A DNA stretch of 64,000 nt from Limonium bicolor (GCA_023374045.1 CM041777.1:486491594-486555593); one strand, 5' to 3'; shown: positions 24,159 through 35,500, numbered from the stretch's first letter. Translations and numbers: made by a program. The notes: generated by a model from the letters alone, not told the origin.

Positions 24159-24891
24159 GAACCTTCAATATCTGCTATCCAATCCCGCCCACACCAAACC
24201 CTGAAGAAACCGCCATCAACATCACCGACTTTCCATTGGAGCAATGTCAGGTTATCCAGCCAGGTATGATACTTTAAATGGATACCTGACACCGGAAGCA
24301 CAAATCCATATCATCAGACGATGCGACGAACTTGGAGCAAAACCAGGAGGGTTCTACACACCCGAATACCCGAACGGAGCAAGGATGCAATTGAAGATGA
24401 TGTGCATGGGTAAGGACTGGAACCCTTACACCAAGTCATATCAAGAAGTCGAGCTGAAGATGGAGCAACGTATCAAGTATACCAGAGGAGTTCCATGCGG
24501 TCGTTAACCACGCCGTGGGAATTGCTCACAAGTTGAAACGGAATCAATTCCAAGTGTAAAAGCAGATCTATGCATTGTAAACTTCTACCAGAAAGGTGGA
24601 CGGTTAGGTACACCAAGACAAGGACGAGTCACCCGAGTCTCTAAGTAAGGGAGTACCCGTGGTGTCTTGGTCCATTGGTGATACCGCAGTGTTTGTATAT
24701 GGCGAGCAGAAGCGTGCTGACCTCGCAAAGAAGCTACTGCTGAAATCGGGAGATGTACTAATCATGGGTGGGCAATCAAGGATGCTATACCATGGCATCA
24801 GAAGATCAAACTGAATACCGCACCGTCGGCAGTGATCAATGCCACACACATGAAACCCGGACGTTTAAATTTGACCTTCAGACAGTTTTAA
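24159..24891 (+). pseudogene. AlkB-like (ALKBH1-type) 2OG/Fe(II) dioxygenase domain inside the retrotransposon
   Basis: AlkB enzymes oxidatively remove methyl groups from nucleic acids using Fe(II) and 2-oxoglutarate. Seen here, in order: CQVIQPGMIL (24241), NGYLTPEAQIHIIRRCDELG (24278), PGGFYTPEYPNGA (24346), LKMMCMGKDWNP (24392), IPEEFHAVVNHAVGIAHKL (24484), VNFYQKGGRLG (24577-24609), the HxD region (24610-24619), VPVVSWSIGD (24653-24682), LLKSGDVLIMGGQSR (near 24738-24785), the distal His in YHGI (24788-24799) and PGRLNLTFRQF with RxxxxxR (24856-24888), then TAA. These are the conserved blocks of plant ALKBH1-like proteins; about 240 codons is close to a complete catalytic domain. It is broken only by small indels, one at the metal-binding His codon. 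It lies on the element's strand between gag and protease. Substrate is unknown. Alternative: a host AlkB gene fragment captured in this single copy. Confidence 0.88.
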
Positions 24892-25085
24892 GCTTGTATA
24901 ATTGTGTGATGTGATAAACCTGTATGTAAGGATGTTGTAAGTGTGAATCATGGCGACAGTGTAAGCCAATGAATGTTGTAAAAAGAGTGTGTTAATGAAT
25001 AAAGTGGAGTTGTTTGAAGCATATAAACCGTGTTGTTACCCAATACTTATTAGTTTGCCAATGAATTAGGCTGTGCACTCGGAAC
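24892..25085 (+). other. Noncoding spacer between AlkB-like domain and protease
   Basis: T/G-rich with stops in all frames. It has a possible splice donor (TGTATGTAAGG, 24921) and acceptor (AATGAATTAGG, ending 25069), so it might be an intron. Nothing else seen. Confidence 0.4.
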
Positions 25086-25623
25086 GGGAGGTATACTGAG
25101 TGTCTGCAATAAGGCAGAAGCCGGCAAGAGCGGCACAATCCTCACCGGTACCTTTCCAGTGAATGGCGTGGATGCATCGATCTTGTTCGACTCTGGAGCC
25201 TCACACACATTCATTTCGCTATCATTTGCGAAGAGGCTGGGGTTAGACGGTGAAGAGATGCCAGACTTCGTGGTCACTCTCCCGTCGAAAGAGCGGATCA
25301 GATGTACCCGCTACTACCGAGATGCTGTTGTTCGAATCAGGGATGAGGAGTTTCCGATCGACTTGATAGAGTTCGACGGACTAGGTTTTGATGTGATTGT
25401 CGGGATGAACTGGTTGGAGCGGTACAAGGGTAGAATCCTATGTGCCGAGCATCGACTGCTTCTTAGGAGTCCATCTGGGTTACTATATCATACCGCCAGA
25501 GGCCCAGGGAGCCTTCGACACAGATCATCACCGCCATGGCCATGTATCATGAGTTGCGACGGGGAATGATGTATACCTCTGCTATGTCCAGACATAGAGA
25601 GAGACCCTGAGTTTAGCCCAGAT
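25086..25623 (+). pseudogene. Retroviral-type aspartic protease of pol
   Basis: Processes the element polyprotein. The active-site motif LFDSGASHTFIS lies at 25183-25218, preceded by TGTFPVNGVDASI. The second conserved block IVGMNWLERY follows near 25396-25425. The open frame runs 25159-25569 and shifts near 25560 before the RT frame opens at 25624. This matches the PR domain of Tekay-type chromoviruses. Confidence 0.9.
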
Positions 25624-26560
25624 GTGCCGGTAGTGTCGGAGTTTCCTGACGTATTTCCTAAGGAACTGCCGGGCATGCCGCCAGCACGAGATGTTGAGTT
25701 TGAGATTGATCTAGTTCCGGGCACCGGACCCATTGCGAAAGCACCTTACCGTATGGCTCCAGCAGAGATGACAAAGCTCAAGGAGCAGCTGAGAGACCTA
25801 CTCGACAAGGGCTTTATCCGCCCTAGTGTGTCACCATGGGGAGCGCCGGTTCTCTTCGTGAAGAAGAAGGACGGTAGCCTCCGCCTATGTATTGATTATC
25901 GGGAGCTGAATGCTGTTACGGTGAAGAACCGTTACCCCTTACCACGCATCGACGATCTATTTGATCAGCTGAGGGGAGCATCAGTGTTCTCCAAGATAGA
26001 CCTACGTTCCGGATACCACCAGATTGCCATCCGGGACAGTGATATCGAAAAGACAGCTTTCAGAACTAGGTATGGGCATTACGAGTTCACAGTTATGCCG
26101 TTTGGCTTGTCAAATGCACCAGCAAAGTTCATGGACTTAATGAACCGTTTGTTCCAAGATCAGTTGGACAAATCAGTGGTAGTCTTCATCGATGACATAC
26201 TTGTGTATTGAAATCGAGAGGTGAGCATGAAAGCCACTGAGAGATGTATTGCAGACGTTGAGAAAGAATCAGCTGTATGCTAAATTTTCTAAGTGCGAAT
26301 TTTGGTTGAACCAAGTATCATTCCTTGGACATGTGATTTCTGAGGCCGGGATCGCTGTTGATCCGGCAAAGATAGATGCAGTGCGCACCTGGCCTAGGCC
26401 GAAGACAGTTACCGACATAAGGAGCTTCCTCGGCCTGGCAGGTTATTATAGGAGGTTTGTGAAGGACTTTTCCAGTGTCTCGAAGCCGATGACTTCCTTG
26501 ATGAAAAAGGATGCACCATTCGAGTGGACAGTCGACTGTGAGAGAGCTTTCACGAGTCTC
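25624..26560 (+). pseudogene. Reverse transcriptase domain of pol
   Basis: Copies element RNA into cDNA. Motifs in order: [100 protein letters not shown] and the catalytic FIDDILVY (26188-26211). One base is missing right after VY, giving a stop. The thumb/connection resumes in another frame at 26249 with FLGHVIS and [14 protein letters not shown]. The catalytic Asp residues are present. The motif set is typical of plant Ty3/gypsy chromoviruses. Confidence 0.95.
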
Positions 26561-26930
26561 AAGGATGCTCTGACATCTGCACCGGTTCTGACATTACCAG
26601 ACGGTCCAGATGGTTTTGAGGTCTATTGCGACGCATCAGGCAGGGGTATGGGTTGTGTGTTGATGCAACACAGGAAGGTCGTGGCTTACGCCTCCCGACA
26701 GCTGAAGAAGCATGAGGAGAACTACCCTACCCACGATTTAGAATTGGGGGCCATTGTCTTCGCACTGAAGATATGGCGACATCATTTGTATGGGGTAGCG
26801 TGACAATCTATTCTGACCACAAGAGTTGAAATACTGTTCACTCAGAAAGAGTTGAACATGAGGCAGAGAAGATGGGTTGAGTTCTTGAATGATTATGACA
26901 TCAATTTACAGTACAAGGAGGGTAAGGCAA
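26561..26930 (+). pseudogene. RNase H domain of pol
   Basis: Degrades the RNA strand of the RNA:DNA hybrid. Seen: [18 protein letters not shown] (first catalytic Asp), [21 protein letters not shown] and [14 protein letters not shown] in the frame ending at 26803, then [20 protein letters not shown] and ADALSRR in the frame from 26852. A small indel near 26800 separates the halves. Confidence 0.93.
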
Positions 26931-28118
26931 ACGTGGTTGCTGACGCATTGAGTCGCCGAGCACACTCTCTCCATTCGCTAGTCTCTCATACTGGCTTGGT
27001 TGAAGAAGTGCGGAGTGCTCAGATGACGGATCAGCATATGGTGGAGATTAGACAGAAGCTTATTGATGGCACATTCGAGGGTCAGAAGTACGACTTCAGA
27101 CTCCACGATGATGACCTGATTAGGCTTAATGGCCGGTTGTGTATACCGAGGAGTAGCACTGAGCTGAAGGAGCGCATACTGAGTGAATCCCATTGTTCTA
27201 CGACATCGATTCACCCCGGAGCTTCAAAGATGTATAAAGGTATGAAAAGATATTTTTGGTGGACTGGAATGAAAAGGATGTGAATGACTATGTGTTGAGG
27301 TGTCTCACTTGTCAGAAGGTCAAGTTTGAGCACCGACGGCCTGGTGGTATGGTGCAGCCAATGCCAGTGCCAGAGTGGAAGTTCCATGACATATCTATGG
27401 ACTTCGTGGTAGGGCTTCCGCCTACAAGGGGAGGTCTAAATATGATTTGGGTTGTGGTAGACCGACTGACCAAGGTGGCTCGATTCATACCGATGAAGGA
27501 CACCTGGAAAGTGGCTAAGCTTGCAGAGCTCTTCGACAAGAGATTGTAAGACATCATGGGGTTCCGAAAACGATTGTATCTGACAGAGATACCAGATTCT
27601 TATCCAGATATTGGAAGTCTACACGAGAGGCACTTGGTACTGAACTGAAATTGAGCACAGCGTTTCACCCACAGACAGATGGTCAGAGTGAGCGCACCAT
27701 CCAGACACTTGAGGATATGCTACGTGCATGTGCACTTGACTTTCAGACCAGCTGGATTGATAAGTTACATCTGATCGAGTTTAGTTACAACAACAGTTAT
27801 CATGCATCGATCAAGATGTCTCCCTTCCAGGCATTGTACGGTAGACCATGCCGCACGCCATTATGCTGGGATGAGTCGAGTGAGACGGTCATTATAGGAC
27901 CAGAGTATCTTGAGCAAGTTCAGGCAGAAGTTCGCCAGATCAGGGCTAATATGAAGGCAGCTCAGGATAGACAGAAGTCGTACGCAGATGTGCGCCGACG
28001 TGACCTGGAGTTCGCCGTGGGCGATCAGGTATTTTTGAGGGTATCCCCCATGAAGGGAGTATTTCGTTTTGGCCAGAAGGGCAAGTTGAGCCTGAAGATG
28101 TGGGTCCTTATATTGTGA
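26931..28118 (+). pseudogene. Integrase of pol (zinc-binding and catalytic core)
   Basis: Inserts cDNA into the genome. N-terminal HHCC zinc region: [17 protein letters not shown] and, after a frameshift near 27283, CLTCQKVKFEH (27303-27335). Catalytic core: ISMDFVVGLPPTRGG (first Asp), WVVVDRLTKVARFIP, then, beyond another frameshift near 27549, FHPQTDGQSERTIQTLEDML (core Glu region). The C-terminal segment near 28000-28050 includes GDQVFLRVSPMKG. The frame is lost again near 28110, just before the chromodomain part. Confidence 0.94.
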
Positions 28119-28436
28119 CGAGCGGATCGGCCCGGTAGCTTATAGACTTGATTTACCCGCCGAGCTGGGCAAGGTACATGATGTATTTCATGTGTCCCAG
28201 TTGAAGAAGTATATGTCTCATCCGTCTATGTGCTTCAGCCGGAAAGGCTAACTTTAGAGCCGACCATGCGATCAGTGGAGACTCCGGTACGGATTCTGGA
28301 TACTAAGACTCGAGACACTCGCCATAAGTCCGTGAGACTGGTGAAGGTCCTCTGGTCTAACCAGGACGTTGAGGAGGCTACTTGGGAGCTGGAAGAAAAG
28401 ATGAAGGCGAAGCACCCGTCATTGTTTGCTTCTTAG
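28119..28436 (+). pseudogene. Integrase C-terminus with chromodomain
   Basis: After a frameshift the DNA encodes [14 protein letters not shown] and [10 protein letters not shown], then a chromodomain-like tail, VRLVKVLWSNQDVEEATWEL (28350-28391), ending KHPSLFAS and stop at 28436. Chromodomains direct Tekay/Del/Reina integration to marked chromatin. The aromatic W residues and the EEATWE signature are intact. This places the element in the chromovirus clade. Confidence 0.92.
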
Positions 28437-28467
28437 TGTTTATATGTATAGGGTACGGGGCGTACCC

Positions 28468-28484
28468 CTTTTAAGGGGGGTAGA
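28468..28484 (+). repeat. Upstream extra polypurine tract
   Basis: CTTTTAAGGGGGGTAG, essentially the same as the functional-position PPT at 28710-28727, about 240 bp upstream of it. It may prime extra plus-strand synthesis or be a relic. Confidence 0.7.
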
Positions 28485-28709
28485 GCCGTTTCGGTTATGG
28501 TTGTGTACGACATGTATATGTAGACATTGTCTATGTCATGTTTCAGACCGTTGTGTCTGAATGGTATTATGTGGTTTGGACCTTGAGTCCGCTGTGGGGT
28601 AAGTATGATGGTTGTGTTGGTAATGATGTTTCGGAAGTGTGGTGTTATAAGATGTTTCCCGTGTTCTAATATTAAGATATGTGGGAAGTAGGAACTTTGG
28701 GGACAAGTT

Positions 28710-28727
28710 CTTTTAAGGGGGGTAGAT
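28710..28727 (+). promoter_or_regulatory. Polypurine tract before the 3' LTR
   Basis: CTTTTAAGGGGGGTAGAT abuts the 3' LTR start TGAAATACCCC; the standard primer site for plus-strand cDNA. Confidence 0.9.
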
Positions 28728-31700
28728 TGAAATACCCCAAACCTTGGTATGTTGGTTAAACATTAAAACATGATTTATTAAGACTAAAAAGAGTCTTAAA
28801 ACACTAGTAACAAATTTAACAAAAAAAACACAAAATGTGCTTTAAAGTCAATAAGAGCTAAAATGTGCTCTAAGCTTGGAATAGGCTTGGGTAAGACCTA
28901 ATGAACTTACCAAGACCTCATTATATACTAATGAACATATTAAACCAATTACAAAGAAAACCAAGCTTGAAACAAGTTAAAACAAAAATGTGCTTAAGAA
29001 GTCTTAAAGCACATTTTTGAAAAAATTGTCTTGTAAATGAGTTCTGAATGGCTAAATTTCCATCATTACTCTTAAATATATGTGTACTATATAGTATCAC
29101 ATTTGGGTGGCTATATTAATGGGAAATCAAAAATCTCACTTCTAAGTGCCTTGTTTAGGTGAATAGTGATTTTTATAAGCTATTTTGTAACATATGTATA
29201 AGTAATTAAATTGACAAACAAAGACTAAAATACCCTCAAATTAATAAGGGGGCCGGTTTTTTTTCAAGTGTGGTGACTCACCACTCTCTAATTAAAACAA
29301 TAAGTAAGTAAAGAAAATTAAGTAAAACTATTTTACTTTATACTAAAATATCTCCTTAAAAGTAAGTTTATTTCATTCTCTTTCTTTCCTTCATTCACAC
29401 GGTTTCCCACCTCTCTTCTTCCTTCTTCTTTGTTCTCTCACGGTAATACCACCACCACCATTAGAACTCTAGCTTTGACCACTTGTAAAATCTTGCTCAC
29501 TTGTCCAAATCAAAAACAAACACCACCAATCTCTTCCTCTCATCAAGCTCTTCATTCCTATCTTCTCAAAACTCCAAGAGCCCCATTCGGTGCCAAGGTG
29601 TTCCACCATTGAAGGAGCTTGAGCTTGTCTTTTGACATATTGTTGATCTCCTTTGCTTCTAGGTAAGGAATCTCAAAGAAAAATCATGTTTCCTCCATGT
29701 TCTTACCTTGACCGAGAATACACATTGATATAGCTCTTTGTGTGACTTTGTTCTAGCTTCATTTCAACTCTTCATGGACTAGGTGGAGTCCTCTCTTGTT
29801 ATATATTCAAACTCCCTTCAAAGATCAAGGTAAAACAACTACATTAATGTTTTTGAAACAATGTAAAATTAGGGTTTACAATGAGATGAAGCTCAAAGCT
29901 TGAATACTCATTATGATGTTTGTATATTGTCTAGAACTTGACAAGGAATCAAATACCATACGGTTTTGTAAGGAATCAAGAAGGAAGTGTTTTGGAAAAG
30001 AGGTAAATCTACTAACTTAATGTTGTTTAATGCCTTAGGAGAAATGAGCTTATAATGCTTATTAAAACTACCTAAAGAGCAAATGGTGAATAACTTAGTA
30101 AAGTGTTCTCAAGAGACTAGTAAAGGGCATATGTGTGTGTTGAGTGTATTTGCAGGTTAAAGGCATATATATTGTGGAAATTCAGTGTTTATGATTTAAG
30201 CACCTTAAGGGCCTAAGAGCCATGCATTTTAAGGGCCTAAGTGCCATGCAATTTAAATTATGCACTATATTGTGATGTAGTGTAAATTTGGTGAAGTTGT
30301 GTATGAGAGTGTTCTTGGTGATTCTAGATGTTCTTGTGTATTTAATGGAGAAAACAAAGTGTTTAGGCTTAGTAATGTTCTAGGGGAATCCATGTCAAAA
30401 TTTAGGTAAGAAGTAAGAAGTTCTAAGTGTTTACATAAGGTTTGGTGAGTTAGAAAATGTAGGAAATGAATAAGGAGTTCATGATGTTTTAAAGGAATTT
30501 TGATGAACTAGGAAGTACTCTAGAGTGTAATAAGGACTTAGGCATGATCTTGAGGTTCTAGTAAGTACCAAAGCCACTTAGGGACTTAGGTAAATACCTA
30601 GGCAAACTTTGGTAATAAGGAGAAAGTGTAAACTTGGAAAAGAATTGTTAAGATAAATATAAGGAGTTAGTTGTGAGAGATGATGCTTGGGAGATGATGT
30701 TAAAATAAGGAGAAAGCATTTTGGGATAATAGCTATCTTAGGTATGAAACACCACTTGCAAAAACTAGGAGAAAACATTGTAAGTGTTAGGAATTTTGTG
30801 AAGGAATAAGTAAAGGCTTAAGGAATTAGAAAATGAGTTTTATGAGTGTTTAAAGGTGTCTTAAGTTGTGTTTAAAGTACCCAAATGAGGTTAGAGAGTA
30901 CTAGGTTATATGGGGTGAAGTTTGGAGTTGAATGTAAAAAGGAAAACAAAGATTTGGGCCGACCGGACTTGCGACCGGACTTGCAAGCTCGGTCGGGACC
31001 TGTTTACCCTGCGAAAATTGGCTTCTGGAATGGACCGACCTTGGGACCGGACTTGCAAGGTCGGTCGGGCTTGTAAATTGTGTACGGATTGAGTTACTGG
31101 AATCGACCGGACATAGGACCGGACTTGGCAAGTCCGGTCGGGCTAGATTTCCGAAGGGGAGAAAACTCTCTGGAATCGACGGACATGGACAAGTCCGGTC
31201 GGCAAGTCCGGTCGGACCTAAACTTGTAAAAAAAAAAAACAGAAAAGAATGTGACTTATGTAGTTAACCCTAGGGTGTATAATGAAGGTAACCTAGGGTA
31301 AGATAGGCATTAAAACATGTCATACAATCATGTTGAATACCTAGTAAGTGTGAAGTTAAATAAATAATTAACCGACGTTACTAATGTGTATAGGATTCTC
31401 TCAAGGTGGAAACGAAACGAGGCAAGGACCAAGGTATGGTTTTCTTGCAGTTTGTTGCCTACCGGTTTACACCGGCTTGGATGTTGTTTTGCTTTTCTGT
31501 GTGTTACGACCTTATAAGATTAAGGCATGAAAAGAGTTTACAGTTGTTAATTAAGATGTTGTAAAGTTGTGACTCCTTTCCCTTGGTTGTCTAACAAGAC
31601 CTAAATGTTGCTTGTTTGTGAATTAACAAATATTGTGTGATCACTAACAAGTGCTAATCGGGGGAGTGAGGAGTCCGGTTGTTCCGGCCACGCGTGTGAT

Positions 31701-32584
31701 GGATGGGGGTCGATATCATATCCGGTTCGGCTCTCTTGGTGTATGTATAGGTGGATTCCAATTTGGTTTCTACCTTCCCTTAGCTTATCCAAAGCTAGTT
31801 ACTGACTCACGTCGGGCCATAGGGGCATACGTATGTTATTCGGTGTGCTTGGGATTACTATATCCGACACACCTTTGGTATAAGTTAATCGTTCTATATA
31901 ACCGGACGGTAACGAGGATGGTACGAGCTTAACATGGGGTTGGTAAAAATCTCTAGGCTCTCATGGTATACTAACTATGGTGGAAGGTTCCCTGTGAGGA
32001 CCAAGTTTATGGTGTTATGTATTGATGTTGTGATGCTATGCAATTTCCCTTGCTATGCTATGGTATATATATATAGGTTGGATGTTCTAAAATGAATGCA
32101 TGTATTATGACAATTGGTTGCGCGTATCCCGGTAGTCGATGGGCTGCGCGTTAGCCATACCAGCAAAGGTTACTGACCCCCTCGGGGGCTCCATATTTTA
32201 TTGCAGGATGAGGATCGAAGAGGCAGAGTGGCTCTAGGTCCTAGGTTGTTGATGTACTTTTGGACATGTTGATAGTGCAGCCCGGGATGCGCCTGTGTCC
32301 CGAGGCATTACATTTTGATACCGCTGTTGTACGGTGGTGAAAAATTATGGTTGTAGGTGTGTTGTAAATTAAATACTCGGTATGGTTGGTTATGTTATGT
32401 ATATATGGAAGTTAGATTCTATGCTCGGGAGTCTGATCATCAGACCGATACACTTGCATTTATTCTGCCTAGTTAACCACGTGGGTGGTTAACGGCGTTG
32501 TAACACCAAAGCGTTTAGTTATTGTTGGTTGGTTATTTCCGCTGCGATTTCGGTAGTTGATAGGGGCGTTGTAGGGGTGTTACA
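28728..32584 (+). repeat. 3' LTR of the Tekay-like element
   Basis: 3,857 bp, TGAAATACCCC to GGGGTGTTACA, collinear with 18590-22380. Reads as the better-preserved copy, since most length differences are short deletions in the 5' LTR. It contains a GGTCGG/CCGGAC cluster at 30953-31218. Confidence 0.95.
30953..31218. repeat. GGTCGG/CCGGAC motif cluster in the 3' LTR
   Basis: Same as 20795-21050: repeated ACCGGACTTG and AAGGTCGGTCGGG motifs on both strands, then an A-run and CAGAAAAGAATGTG. Confidence 0.8.
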
Positions 32585-35500
32585 GTATTAGAATTCTGTT
32601 TGAATGTGTTCTGACAAATCTGGTTATGTTGGTCTGAACGGTTTAGACGGTGTACTATACTAAGAAATGATTTGTGTGTTGGGAGCGGTGTGTGTGCCGG
32701 AAAATTGTTTAGGGTGCTGGTCAAGGAAAAATAAGGTTAAGTAACAAAAAAAAAACAAACATGCCTGGAGGGTCTAATGTGTACGTGTGAATATCAGGTT
32801 AAGAGAGTACTGGCAACACACCACAGAAAACAACAAAGAACTCTAACAGAAAACCTTGAGGTTGATATCGAAACTCCTACCCTAAAAACTGAGTCTGGTC
32901 AAGTGTAAAAAGAATTCTGGTTGTAAGTGTTTTAAAAAAAAAACTGGTGACAATGATTGAGTAAAAATCTGGTTGTGAACTACTTTAGTAACAGCAGAAA
33001 ATTGAATGCATCTGGATTGAAACTGAGTGTTTTCCCTGTGTCGAATATGTGTGGAAAACTGCCTTAGGGCCAGTAGCTAGTAAAGTCTGAAGCATTAGGT
33101 AACAGGAGTACCAGTTGCTTACAATTAAACCACAAGTTAAATAGTTCAGAAAATTCCGTATGGAACTAGCTAAGGAACTAGTGCAGGAGTGAACTTAATT
33201 CGGCAACTTGCCGTTTCTGTATGGATGATTTTCAGAAGGGGTCTAAGGGTGATGTTAATTTGAGGTTGAGTCTAAAACATTGCTTAAGGCCATAACCGAA
33301 TCTGCACACAGATTGAAAGAATTATAAAAATTGTTTAGTGCCTAGAAAGTGAGATTAAAGTAGAAGATAACAGTAGAAGAATGCAAGAGTGGGACTTCAG
33401 TTTCTGAAATTCTTAATGTCAGTATAAATATGTTGCGGTAGGAATAACTGTATTGGCTTGGGTTTATTTTGAGGAGGAAAACCAATCTGAACAAACAAAA
33501 GAAAAAAACTGGAAAGAGATATCAACTTCCTTCCCACGTTCTGCCCAGTTTTACTAACTCCAGTATTAAGATCTCTCAGTAGCTGTAACAGTTTTGTTTT
33601 GGGTCTATTTCAGCATTTAAAACCTGATAATACACTTAGCTAAGTAGGGATAAACCGTGGGATGTTGGAGGAAATGTGTAACACATTATACAGAGGAGGA
33701 AGAAATAGGGTGCAGAAACATAGTTCAGTTTTCTACCTTTCCTTGTCTTTCCTGTAAAATAAACCTTCAGGAGTAGTAACAGTCTGGGTTGAGAGGTTTC
33801 TAAGTTTCAGTCCTTCCTAATACACGTAATGAAGAAGCTAAGCCATTTGAGGAAAACTGGAAATCAAAGTGAGGAACAGAAAAGAAACATAGAAGTGAAG
33901 ATCCTAATGCTATGTTGCTGTTTTATTTCCGGTATTATCAGTTTTCAGCATAACTGAAACTGCAGATAGGTCCAGAATGTTGGGGTGGCTTAATGAAGAG
34001 TTTGGAACCTAACTAGACCACATAAGTTAAGCTGTAAACTTTTGGGAGAACTAGGCAATCAGGTTGGGGGGCAATTGAGGGCCTGAATTGAGTATAAGCA
34101 GAAGGAAGTCAAGGGTATGCCAGTTTTTGTTTCAGTTTTTCAATTCTTTTCCTATTCGGTGTATGCAATACAGCGGTGTGATTAATTAAGTCGCTTAGCT
34201 TGTTTTCATTTTGGAGTGTAATCTGTTGCTGGAACACTTAACCAAGTGTGGAGATATGTGGGAAGTAGATGGAGACGGATTAGAAAACCTTAGCAAGGGA
34301 TTTAAGAGGGAGCACCAAGTTCTAGCGCTGCAGATTTCTGCAACTCTTGGATTTCTGTAAAATAAACTTCTAAAAGTGTTAACAGCTGGGTCTTAGGTTA
34401 GGCTCGAAGTTTAAAGCCTTGTTAACACACTTAGCTAGGGGAATAAACAACCTGGAGGAAATTATAAGTTAAGTTTACCAACTAAAGGCAAGAGTCAAGA
34501 AGAGGTATATAAGTGTGTCATCAGAACTTTGCAACGGTTGCCTCAGTATAACTATGATACAGATGATTAAAGAGGGTGGTGTTGGTGAATGATAAGCTCA
34601 ACACAGTGCTAATACAGTTATCTAAATTGGCATAATCAATTGGCAGATTAGAAGACGGTTAACAAAGAAAGAAAACCAAACAAACAGAAGCTGTTTTCAG
34701 ATTTTCGGTGGCTGGTTGTTTCTGTGTAACTGAATTACAGAAATGTTGGAAGTGTTGTGCTGGCTTGTTAACGAAATTAAAACCAAACTAAAGCACTTAA
34801 TTAGGTTTGACTGTACTTAGGAAGGATAGGAATTAATTTAATACATTAAAGAGATGATGGAAAGGAAGTACGTACGGACTGCTATTTCGGTTTACTGAAA
34901 CCGTGGCTTTTGTAAATAAAATTCCAGGGGTATTAATCGGGTTGTTTTGGTCTAACCATGAGTTAGAACATGGCTAACATGCTTAGGTAGAGAGGGAGTA
35001 CTTAGTCAACTTGTACAACGACGATGTAAACGTCCTACGAGGTAAATAAAGGTCTAAGGCGAGTACTTGGAAAGTTCAAATGGCTGAACATGAAAACTAC
35101 TTCGAACATAGGTCCCGAATTCAACTAACGAAGTAGGGCTAATAATGCCAGTTATAATACCTAAGACCTGGTCAAACGTTATAAGTAGTTCTACGAATGA
35201 CAACGCATTACCAAACCAACTAACCCGCTCATGTGACAATTATAGGAGTGTATCACGTAAGCGGCGGGGAACCCTAGTGCGAGTGTCTACATCGGATATT
35301 ATAAGGTATGGACATGTGTGGTTCGTATGTTGCCGTGTTACACGGCTTGTGTGCTGTGTGCCTTGTGTGTGAAAATGACATAAGATCAAAGCATGAAACT
35401 GGATTGCTTGTTTATCATGTTGTATGATTTCTATATCACTGTTGTATATATCATTGCGCGCACACAGTAGTTTAGTCCCTTTCTCGTTTATGGACCTTGA

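Larger units (their letters stand above)
18590..32584 (+). mobile_element. Tekay-like Ty3/gypsy chromovirus with an AlkB insert
   Basis: A 14.0-kb LTR retrotransposon. LTRs at 18590-22380 and 28728-32584 both start TGAAATACCCC and end GGGGTGTTACA. The PBS (TGGTATCAGAGC) follows the 5' LTR, and a polypurine tract precedes the 3' LTR. Internal order is gag, AlkB-like domain, protease, reverse transcriptase, RNase H, integrase and a C-terminal chromodomain, i.e. the Ty3/gypsy order of Tekay/Del chromoviruses. The LTRs are exceptionally long and the AlkB domain is not part of the known family. The flanking pentamers (ATTTC left, GTATT right) do not match, so it may be an inter-element recombinant. 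Frameshifts occur throughout the coding region. Confidence 0.95.

Noticed and set aside
24159..24891. AlkB domain as an endogenised plant RNA virus replicase piece
   Set aside because: No methyltransferase, helicase or polymerase motif nearby, and the motifs look ALKBH1-like; it is flanked by gag and protease of the same element. A tree would settle it.
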